From Luscinia megarhynchos (Eukaryota > Chordata > Aves > Passeriformes > Turdidae), in the NCBI GenBank assembly GCA_034336665.1, contig CM067569.1:6131820-6195819 (forward strand): a DNA stretch of 64,000 nt. Direction: 5' to 3'. The notes below the pieces were generated by a model. The model saw only the letters and a list, made by a program, of their open reading frames with translations. It was not told the DNA's origin and made no database searches. This document shows, one piece after another, positions 53,529 to 64,000 of the stretch. The translations under genes and the position numbers were made by a program. Position 1 is the stretch's first letter. Every line of letters begins with the position of its first letter.

Positions 53529-56500
53529 GTTGTGGGCCAGGCTTTGTCAGTCTGGCCTCTGAGCTTGGCTGGTCACAGGTGCTGTGCCAGGGTCAGGGGC
53601 TTGCTTTGGGGTTTTTAGCAGCCCTAATGATGTCAAGCTGGGTGGCTCTGCACAGTTTCACTGGGCAGTGTTGATGCTCCTTGACCACTTCTCATTGGGT
53701 GCCATGTCTTCATTTCTGTTCCTATCTCATGTTCTTGCAATTCTATTGTGTTTTAAAGGCCTACACGAGAAATTCTTTTATCAGCTTCTGTGATAAAATA
53801 CAGCCAGTTTGAAGTTTGACAACAGCATACTAATACAATTACTTGTATTTCTTAATACTGCATTCCTGAGCTCCTTAACCAAAGAGTGGCTGCAGGGACA
53901 GTTTGACAGATAAAAACATATATATAGTTGTTAGAGTTTTAATAGTTTTTTGCCTGCAACCATAATCTGTATCTTTTTTTTTTAAGTTTAATTCCGTTGG
54001 ACAAGTTTCAAAGATAAATGTGGTGTGTAATAAGTCTTTGCAGCCTCTAATTTGTGAAGGAGTGTCTGTCCAGTTAATACTTGCTCATTGAAGCAAGGGG
54101 TTTTGAAATAGCTGAAGTACGAACTGTAATTACTGATGTCTGTTTCCTATTCACCTATGGCTTCTGGCATTTGATCAAAAACTGTAATGTATTGCTTAAT
54201 CTCAGAGCATTCCCCACTTTCAAAAATATTTACCTCATGAGAATTGCACAGCACTAAATGACCTTAGCAAAACCAGAGTAGATTTTTATTTGGCATTGAT
54301 CATCTGTAGCTAATCCACCAACAAGTATTTTTCCTGTTATTTTTGAGTGTTGGTAATTTAGGTACAGATGTGTCTATAGTGTACCTTTAGTGCAAGCTCA
54401 AAGCATCTTAAAAAGAATTAAATATTTTAATAATAGGGTGGGATTTTTATTTTACAAATGGGGTGGCTTTGAATAGAAGTACAAAGGTCGAGCAATTTAA
54501 GTGAGGGCAAACTCCTGGCTGGCAGCAAAGTGGTGAGTGGAAGGAATCTACTGGTTTGCTGTTTTGTCAAAGCTGAGAATAGCAGAGAGAAATCAGTCCT
54601 GAACAATTTTGTGGCAGGTGCCTAAACCTCTTTAAAAGTCACTGGGAATTGGGCACCTCATTGCCATCTGTACCCACCAAGAGGGTAAAATGAACTGTGA
54701 TACTGAGTGCAGATGTTCTGAGCATCTCAAGAGTAAGTAAAAACCCGAATTTCATTTGAGAGAAGTTGTCATCTTTCCTGTTGAAAAATGCCTGCATTGC
54801 TTTGATCTGTCTCCAGCTGTGTTTATTTTAACATTAAATCTTGCCTTCCCAGTTTCTGTGGGATTGTAACAGAGTTGAGATATTTCTATTTCTTGTAATT
54901 GGACCTGGAATAAAACATTTTGCCCTGAAAAGGCATAGGAGTTAAACAGACACTAAGAAATGCAAACAGCCAGCTTTATAAAAGGGAGTTCTGCCTATTT
55001 TACATGTGATTGTGCTTGTCATGCTCATTCTCTGATACTGAATCATCATCCAGCTTACATAGTGTGCTCATTTCTCCTGGAGTTTCCCAGGTGTGCTGGC
55101 TGCCTGACTCACAGATGGAAGTGACTTCAGGCTGGCATGAAGTGACCACAGATTGAAATGAGCATTTGTATTTCCATGTTATGTGCCCTAATGAGTCAGC
55201 CCTTTGGCAGCTTTTGCTGTAACTGAGGAAAATAGATATGGTACAAGAGAAAAGATAGTTACAGAAATAAGGATTTTTACCCAAATGAGAACTGACTGCT
55301 TTCTGATAGCCAGGGAATCTTGTTCATCCTTTTTTTCAGAGCCTCTCTGAAATGAACAGTACATTCATGTAGCCCAAACAGCAAGTTCAGATATCAAGCA
55401 AAGTGTAATGCTGCCTGTGGACTCTCTTAGCTAGATAGTTCATGGTATTTTAAGGATTTCTCTGTGGAGAAGTGCTTGCTGACCTTGTCAGATCTTTAAT
55501 GCTGAAATACCAATTGGCCTTTACTGGTATAGACCAGTATCAATTCCAAGCTAGTAGTGCCCTGAATTTACCAGTACTGCTCAAACAGAGAAAGAAAAAT
55601 AATCTGCATTTTCTCTGATTAGTCTGATTCTGTCCAATCATCTGCACGCGTGATGAAAAATCATTGCATTCTTTTGTGAATTGAAAAGATTACCAGCATA
55701 ACCAAGGATCACTGAGATGGTTTAACATTGATTCTTCTTCTGTGAAACTTACAGAAATATGTTTTTCACAATTCCATTTGAAGTATGTCACCAGCTCCTC
55801 AAACTACCCTCTGTAATAGCACAGGATTGTAAGAAAGCCCTGAGTAAAACTAGGTGTAATGTGCTGGTCTAAAGTGTAAACATGCAAAGAACATCAGAAA
55901 GTTGACATATTGCATGATTCAGCTTTTAATTACCATCAAACAACGTAGGATGGAGCTTTTATTTTTTGTTAATGAAGACAATGTTGAGAGCAGCCTGCTA
56001 GCAAGAGCTGTCCTCTGTTATCTGCTGGAGGAGTACACAAGCTGCAAAGGGGGAGAGTCAGCCAAACGGGCATTTCCAATTTGAATACTTCCTCTTTTTA
56101 GAAATGTGTTTGTAAAATGTCCTCTACTCTCAGCTCAGCAATGCCAAGGGCCATTCTTGCAGAAATACAGGCATCACGGAATGCTCTTTGTTATGAATTA
56201 TTGCCTTTGCTTCTCTTGCTATATTTTTGTTTGTTTGTTTGTTTAACAAACAACGCTTTAAAATATGCTTAGCTTTAGGTCACTTTAATTTTTAAAGATC
56301 AGCTCAGGGAGGGTGTTTGTGCTTTGTTGAGCAACAGCATGTTTTTCCCAGCTCTGTGGGGCTGCTGTTTCATGCCATACCTTTAGCAGGCTTTTTAAAG
56401 ATCAGTGTCACATCTCACAGGCTGGTGTGCCCTGCCTGCCACTGGGGTCAGGCCTCAAGGTTAGCTAGCTCAGGTGTGTTTGAGCAGCTGTTACTTCCTT

Positions 56501-59500
56501 TCCAATCTCTTCTTCCTAAAGGAAAAGTGTCCTTTTTTTAAAGCAGTTCTTTTTCAGTTATCTGGTTTAGAATGTGCATCCACAAATAATTGCACAGAGT
56601 TTATTGGGGAGTGGTAGAGAATGGGTTGAGGATGAGAGCAAAAGGATGAGATTCCTGTAGAAGAAGAAAGAGGGAGGGGAAAATATACTGGCATTATCTC
56701 AGGTCGTGCTGTACTCGAGGGCCTTGTGCTCAGTTTTAGTCTCACAGCATTCCCACTGGAGTCACCTTCATTGTTTTGGATAGCTGGTGATAATGCTGGA
56801 CACTGTTGTTGTTAAATATAATTATGGATTTGAAGCATAGAATTATCTGATGTAATTAATTTTCTAATTCAATCAAAAAGCCTTAGCTCTAGGAATATAT
56901 TCCCAGATCCTTTCATGATGGAAGTGGCACAATTTAGCCACAGACTAATCTCTGGGGATCATATTCTACTGCCTTCAATCAATGAGAGCCTTTACTCCAA
57001 AACTTGTCAAACTGAAAACAAATATGGGTAGGAAAATTTGTATGAAAACAAAGGACTGGAGACATGGACTTGCATTTGCTATGGGGTGTGGATGTTAGCT
57101 CCTATTTCAACGCTGACTTCACAAGGGTGTATAAATCTTTAAAATCTGAAAGCAACTCTTACCTGGAGAAAATTTAGCAGGCTGTACGTGGTGCTGCTAA
57201 ATAATCTAGCACTTAAATGCTGTCACAGCCTGCATAGAAAGAGCTCTCCTAAATTTACTCTGCCTGCAGGTGTCTGAGCTCTTCTGCATTAATTTTCATT
57301 GGTCCTAGCACTGCACGTTGTCAGAGTTCTAGCAGGTGTTTACAGATCCTCAGAGTGAGATTGCCAGTGGATTTAAGGGGCTCCATCAAAAAATCTGTGC
57401 ATTAGCTCTGAAGTTTCTAGAATATTTGCTTTCTCACAGTCTTGAGGAAGCTGAAGTGGAATAAGTGCTGGAGAAGGGACTGTTGTGAGATGTCCAGGCT
57501 TCAGATTCTATTTCTTTGATGCAAGGAAAAGGGTATGTTGAAGCAGGGGGAGGAGTGGGGAGTAACTGAGATCAGAAAAGGCTGGAGGGCCAGATATAAA
57601 GGCAAATGTCTCATGGAAACTCTTCCCTCTCCACTGATGTCAATGGTGAGAGTTTGTAAAAAAAAAAAAAAAGCTTGGTTTCTACAAGTTGAGGGTGCAT
57701 AACTTGTATTATTTAAGTACAGGGCAGTATTAAACACCTTCCTCAAGGCTGCCTGGATGTTTATATTTCAGCATATGATGTCTGTGAAATTCAACATAAC
57801 TGCTGCTGTCATAACGAAAGGCTTCCCAGAACTATTTTTTGTTGTTGTTCAATGAGAGCTTATCACAGCTGACACAGCCTTTTTGTTACTGCCACATGAG
57901 GATAACCAGATGACTGCTACCAGAGCCTTACCAGTCACCACTGCCACCACCAGAGAGACTGGTAAGAGATGAAAGAACTCCCAGACAGATCATACAGGAC
58001 ACATTCATGGTGCTGACATGGAGTGCACACACCTTCATCAGCAGAGCCCGTTAATTTAGAAGGAGGAAGTTCATGGATTATACAAACTGTTCAGGTCTCC
58101 AGTGTAATCTAGTGGGAACATTTCTGTAAGTGTCTCCCTGTGGTCCTGCAATATGGAAAATAAAGCTGTAGCATAACCTCGTGGCTGAGCTCCCTCTGGT
58201 GTAGACAGAACATGTGCTGCTTTCACAGACAAGAACTAAATACTCCTGGAGCTGGATTGCCCCTTAGTCAGTGCTGTTCATTCCTGTCATGCTGGCTGTG
58301 CCCAGTCAGGACCATTCACTCACAAGGGCCCAGGTACTTCCCAAATAATAGTGCAGACAGGTTAGGAAAGTTGGCCAAGGCTGTGGAGAAAATGACTCAC
58401 AGGATAGAGAGAGCTGATCTCACGTAATTGTAACCAAGCACAGGCACCCTGACATTTGACTTGTACACAGTGAAAACCTGGCTGCAGCTCTCGTGATTCA
58501 CACCTACCCTGCAATGAGCACCTATTTTCCACTGCTCAAAATCCTCTTACACATTCTGCCTACGTCTTGTATTGAGTGTTTCAATTGACTTAATTATTGT
58601 CCTAAGTAAATGTTAACTAGAACTTTATGAGCCATCATGACAGCGAGGATGCAAATTTTTATTGAAATAGGTTTTGGGGAATAATTGTTAGACTTTCACA
58701 ATTCTTTTGTTATTTGTTGTGAAATTCATCCATTCTGATGACATTTCAAGAGCTGTTTAATCCTTGTTGCACTAATTTGCTGGTGGAATATGTCACAGAC
58801 AAAAGATTTGCTTTACCAAGACTGAGCAGATGCTTTGTTTGAAATTTCTTACAGAGCCCAGTATTTCAGATGGAGCATAATGGCACTGCAAATGTTAATG
58901 CACCTCAATTGATCCTTCCGGCACTGCTCAGCAGTGCAATTCATCCTCTAAGCACAGAATCTTACTTCTAGAAAAAATAAAGTAGAAGTGCTTAGATCAC
59001 ATAGACTCCATTAGAAATAGGATGTCCATCTAATAATAGAAAAAATTGTGTGAATTCGTCCTGAGGATAAATGGGCACAGATCTATTGAAGCAAGCAGTC
59101 TTTTTATGTAAGTGGAGTTGCACATGTTTTCTCCAGGGATCAGTTCAGTCCACTTTGCCTTTGTAGTTTATGCTGAAATACTTCAAGATAGGAAAAACTT
59201 GCAGAGTATTTGCATGTTCTAAGTGCCTGGCATAGATCAGAGTCTTTACTTCTCACTTTTGCTAGCAGTACAGTCATTTAAAATTAAAGAAAAAAAAATA
59301 AAACAAGTAATTAATCCTGTATGAATGTTCAAACATTTGGTTACTAAGAGTTATTTTCTCCCTCTAGACCTTGGACTTCCTCTGTGTATGATCCAAGAAG
59401 GCAAGTAAAAGTCCTTTCCAGGAAAATACAATTTTCAAGCACCCTGATTGTGCTATGATACTTGCTCTACCTGAATATTTTTAGATAACAGGCATCATGC

Positions 59501-62500
59501 TGCCTTTCGTTTATTTACCTCTGATTGAAGAGCAGGGGAACATAGAAGTGGCAGTCAAGGAACAAGTTAGAGGTGTGTATAGGGTTTGTGATAGTGAGAT
59601 GAAGCAGAACTTGTAACAGGGAGAATTTACCTCATCTAGAAATTCAGCTGTGCTCATAATAAGATCCTCCCTCACAAAGAAAAAGAAGAACAACAGTGTG
59701 ATTTATTTTTAAGGTATGGTTTGGGACTCTGGATATTTTTCTATGGTCTGTTGCAGGCCAGGCTAAGGTCATCCTGTCCAAGCTGGCAAGCAACCAGCCA
59801 GCTCTGCTCCCAAGTCTGTGCAGCTCTATCAGTGTAGTGCTGTGTCCACTGCATTAAACCTTCTGAGAGTCCCTAAGCCTTGTTTGAAAATATCTGGATA
59901 GACATTCCTCAGAATAGCACAGTTCAGTGTCCAGCACTGCACCATTTCGCTGTGAGACCCTGGAAAAAGTGCTCTGAGCCAGGTTTTGAGACACACAGAG
60001 CCATCCCAGAGCCCACTGGGTAAAATGCTGCTGATCTTTTAAAGGCTCCTGCTCAGCTGCAGTCTCTGGTTTTGCCAGAGGGTGTGTGCAGAGCCACTCA
60101 AACTCTCACACTGCCTGGCAGGGAGGCTGTGAATGAACTCCTGCATTAACCCCTGAGCACAGGCGTTCTCCTTCAGATCTGCTGGAAATTTCATTATTTA
60201 CACAAACCAACTCAGGGCTTTCAGGGAGGATCAGCCAGCCCTGGGGTACCTGGTGCCTCAGTGGCTGGGATATTTCCTTAGCTATGGAAAGGACATCCTC
60301 CAGACTCCAGTCCAGATGGGAAGCTCAAGATTCAACTGCTACCTCTAGGGAGAACCCTGGTGAGGAAGGACCTTCTGTCTGGTCTGAGCAGAGTGCCTGG
60401 TGTCAGGCTTATTTGTGTAATCTCAAACTGCTTTGTCCACAGTTGAGCTCTTCAGATCCCTCTGTTAAGGGGGACACATAGTGAATTCTGCCATGATTTA
60501 GACAAAAATTCTGTGCAAGAAGAGAGAACTGAGTCTGCTTTACATAGGGAGGCAAATAAAGGCTCATGGAAATCCCAACTTTTGAATCCTGTTAAAACAA
60601 CATCTAAGAAGACTGCTTCAAAAAAATGACCTTTTATTTTTTTTAACCATATTTTTTCATTAGTATGAATTAAATTTTGGCTTTGCTTGTGTGGGAAGAA
60701 GGAATGTAAAGGCAATTTTTGGATATCATCATGCAATAAGTACCTGTGAAGAAGGCTGCACCCATTTCAAGAGAGTCATGCACTTGAGAGCTCATAGGCC
60801 ACACTTCCAAATTGTACTACAACCAGGGTTTTAATTTTCTTCTAATTCTGAGACAGGAAGATCAACAAGACAGTTATTTGCAGGAGATACTAGATTTAGA
60901 ATCTCATTTAGAAATATTTATCTGATCTCCTTATGCTTCTTCAACAATGGGGCTTATGGGGTTGAAGAAGTCTATGAAATGAGGTATTTTTGTGGGAGAA
61001 AGGAAATGTTGCAATTTGGCTTTTCTTCCCCAGGGAGGCTGGAGTTGTCCTCCCTGAGGAGCCCAGCACTGCACAGGGAATTTCATAAGAGGCATTGACT
61101 GTCCTCTATTTTGTGTGTCAAGAATATGTGATTTTTGCTTCTACTTTGCATGTTGAAATTTCTGATGATTTTGTCCATTTAAACCCATTCTCTCTTTCTC
61201 TATTAAATGAAAATTAAACTAAAATTAAGCTCAACTTGTGGAAGGACCAGCAGCCTTTATGAGAATATTGTTTTCTGATTTTATGTTTATATGCAGGGAG
61301 GTGCATATATTAGAGGGAGGGAGGGTGGGGTGCAGAGGCAGCCAAATTTTTGCTTCAGCATAGCCTGGAAGCAGCTATGAAATGAGAAACAAAGGCTGTG
61401 GCTGGCCACACCTTGAGAGGAGGGCCAGCACCCACACAAACCATGGCAAGCTGCAGCAGTGCCTCCTCCCCGCCCTGTGCCAGTGCAGGGATGTGCTCTC
61501 CTGGCTCCCCCCGTGGCTGCAGCTCTGCCTTTGTGATTCTGCTGCAGTCGTGCATGCCATCACAATTCATTTGTCATATTCCAGGAGCTGGAATCCATCA
61601 AAGCATACTCACTGGCCTTTTAATTAGTGGTAGATTAGCATTTTAAGATATGGGTAAATTCCCAAGTCTAACTTTGTTTAAAGGTGCATATTCAACACAG
61701 TAGCCAGGAAATCATGTATTCTCATGTACTTATTACCTTAGTAATGTAATGCTGTGAGGGAAAAAGGCAGATAATACTTCCTACAAATATTAAATGTTAT
61801 TTGTATAGCTACTGTCTGTGAATTTAAACAGAAAATCATTCCTCACCCCTCGCCATGAAACACAGAAATTTCTTTTGTGGCTTTCATGTTTCATTAAAGC
61901 TTTGTATGTGGAGGAGAAGAAAATCTAAATTGCTACTTAATTAAAGGGGTATTGTCAGATTAAATATATTTTGAAGAAATGAACTTTGCTTTTTACCTGG
62001 GCTGTCAGTAACACCTAGGATTATTAAAAATGAAATATTTTTTAACATCTAATATACTCCTCACCATTTATCAATCTGGGTCTTTTCTTCTCCTTGGCTG
62101 GTGAAACTAAAACAGTCTCTTGCTTTTCCCTGTAGTCAGCTTCATTGTCTGGATCCTATTAGCTAACCCAATATTGGAGAGCTTTAGGTTGTAAATACCA
62201 TGAGGTGAACCTTACATCTAAACCAAAAAAATGAAAATGTATGGCTCTTTATTCCATTAAAATATTTCTCTAAAGCTGGACATAATGTAATATACTCTCC
62301 TTTAATCACGTTTTCATCACCACACAGCATGTGCAGAGCGAGTTAAATGCTGGGAAAGTGCTGAGCAGTGTGGTGTGTGTGCCTTCCCCTCTCACTGCAG
62401 GCCAAAGGTTCTGGAGGTGCTCAGTTGCATGGGAAGGGGTCAGACATCTCTGTCACAGTGTTTGGAAACCGGAGCCCAGCCCCGCTCAGCCAGCTACTGA

Positions 62501-63511
62501 CTGTTGTGGGAAAGGATTTAAATTAGGAGCAGGGCAGGATTGGAAAATAAGTGGGTACATCTGACAAGTGAAAATGAGAAGTGATGTGGAGCCCCTCCAG
62601 CACCTTGGCTTTCCTACAACATCTGCATGGTCCTGTGTAGAAGGGCAGACAAAATCTCACCCAGGCAGATGCCAGGTGCAGCTGTAGAGGAGACTGGATT
62701 CTGCATCAGTGGCTTTGTTGCTGATTTAACAGGAGCTGCAGAAAGAGGATAGAGAAGGTCTGTAGTGTGGGTTAATATTATTATATTTGGATATAGTAAA
62801 GCATTCAGCAGTCCCAGAACTCTGCAATATCAGAAAGGACATTATTTACAAACTGGCCCTATCTACGTACACCAGTGAAAGCTGGTTTTGGAGTTTCATG
62901 TTAATGCACATTAGCATCCTCATGAACCTATCTGATAATACTTATAATACATGGAGACTTAAGCTCCTTAAGCAGTGTTCACACCTCCATGAAAAATAAT
63001 ACAGTTAAGTTCTTCCTTTAAATAAACTTTCTGAGCAAGTCTATTAACAGTTATCTGCTATCTGCCACAAGGGGAAACATGTAGACAGTTCTGTAGTGTC
63101 TTATAAATCTTGGGCTGCTGAGTATTAGGTGGTAAATTAAATGAGAAGTGAGAGCTCCATTCACTGGATCCTCCTACTTCATTTTACCACGTGGGAACGT
63201 TTGAGTCCTGAGGAAACAATCTGCATCCCCAAGGGATGTGTTCCTGCATTCTGACAAATAGGTCTCCTATGGAAAAAGCATTTTAGAATGCTTTTGTAGC
63301 AAAGATTTACCATGGCCTGGGTGTATAAAAGCCTGCCTCGGTGTTGTACAGTGTTGTATCATTTTAGGATGAGTGTGTGCATAGTGAGATCACTCACAAA
63401 ATCTGACTTCAAATATCTGGAGGTGTCCAGAGGCTCCAATAGCAAACAATAGCCTGTGGTTTGGCTTCTGCTCCAGGGCTGAGCAACTGGAGCTCAATGC
63501 CCAAGTCAACT

Positions 63512-63583
63512 ATTTCCTCTGACTGTGAGCAATTCACTTCATCCTTCCCTGCTCCACAGTCCCCTCTCATTAAGGATGGTGAG
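63512..63583 (+). mobile_element. Possible MIR-like SINE fragment
   Basis: gtgagcaattcacttcatcc, then ttccctgctccacagtcccc and tctcattaaggatgg follow the order of the MIR core (GGGCAAGTCACTT..CCTCTCTG.GCCTCAGTTTCCTCATCTGTAAAATGG in consensus). Diverged; a search is needed to confirm. Confidence 0.35.
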
Positions 63584-64000
63584 AGGAGTGAAGGAATATA
63601 TTCCTGGCCCTGCAGTGGCTGGGATGGCCAGGGATCTCCACAGCAGAAACTGAGAGTCACTTTGGGGACAGAGGCTCTGGACAGGGCCATGGAAGCTGAT
63701 GGGAAATTCTGTCTGCTGTGAAATGCTATCACATCATTAAAAAGCAAACTCTAAAGAAGGGCTGCCATTGTAAATGAAATCCCACGGACTTTTTGGTTTG
63801 TGTTTGATACATTTGTGTAAAATCTGACTGTTTTCATCCCATCTATTGCCATATAAACTTTCCACAGTGGCAGTGGAATTTCATTTGTATAAAAAACCAC
63901 CCTCAACAACTGGAGGATTTGGACTCTAACCATAAAAATTAAGTTAGCTGGATTTATAATATGCCATAATCAAGTAAAAGTACATAAACACGGAATCAGG

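Larger units (their letters stand above)
51090..64000. other. Intergenic downstream of FAM204A, no gene seen
   Basis: AT-rich DNA with a T18 tract (53314-53331), a (TTTG)n tract (56227-56244) and an A13 tract (about 57659-57672). GC-richer patches at about 61400-61560 and 62330-62480 have no recognisable identity. Open frames are short. A faint MIR-like match (54447-54540) is not called. Confidence 0.55.

Noticed and set aside
57927..57966. 10-bp inverted repeat (cttaccagtc / gactggtaag)
   Set aside because: Short stem with a 20-base loop, expected by chance in a window of this size.
59340..59410. Acceptor-like ctccctctag followed by a short open stretch
   Set aside because: The frame closes quickly (ttcctctgtgtatga) and no partner exon was found.

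Overview
This is a vertebrate nuclear window, most likely from a bird and probably a passerine. It is AT-rich (roughly 60% or more by eye) and almost free of genes. Its repeats are fragments of CR1-type LINE 3' ends, one solo-LTR-like endogenous retroviral element, and old amniote repeats (L2-type LINE, MIR-like SINE). The lineage call is an inference from repeat style and compact introns, not a measurement.

The one protein-coding gene I can support is FAM204A (human C10orf84), on the + strand. A CpG-island promoter at about 34.6-35.05 kb holds CCAAT boxes, GC boxes and a YY1-type motif. It is followed by a non-coding first exon ending at 34766 and coding exons at 35311-35532, 36439-36529, 37062-37095, 37645-37747, 39442-39531, 50229-50335 and 50718-50769. 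Together these give a 232-residue protein. Every junction has GT..AG, and the phases join into one frame. A polyadenylation signal lies at 51058-51063.

Layout: 1-34.2 kb is intergenic. It holds an ERV LTR (168-732, minus orientation), CR1 3' ends (about 2.8 and 3.5 kb), a pair of ancient LINE reverse-transcriptase remnants on opposite strands (18.2-18.5 and 19.0-19.5 kb), a MIR-like SINE (about 28.1 kb) and blocks that look like conserved non-coding DNA. A CR1 3' end (34.2-34.58 kb) abuts the promoter. From 35 to 51 kb is FAM204A; its 10.7-kb intron 6 contains homeodomain-motif-rich blocks. From 51.1 to 64 kb is intergenic with nothing recognisable as coding.

The most distinctive observation is at the last intron of FAM204A. 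A perfect 36-bp tandem duplication (50648-50719) copies the whole 3' splice-site unit: a branchpoint-like motif, a T/G-rich tract and the AG. Because 36 is a multiple of three and the intervening frame is open, the upstream copy would add 12 residues in frame just before the conserved C-terminus. I found no microbial-type system, CRISPR array or novel multi-gene system here.
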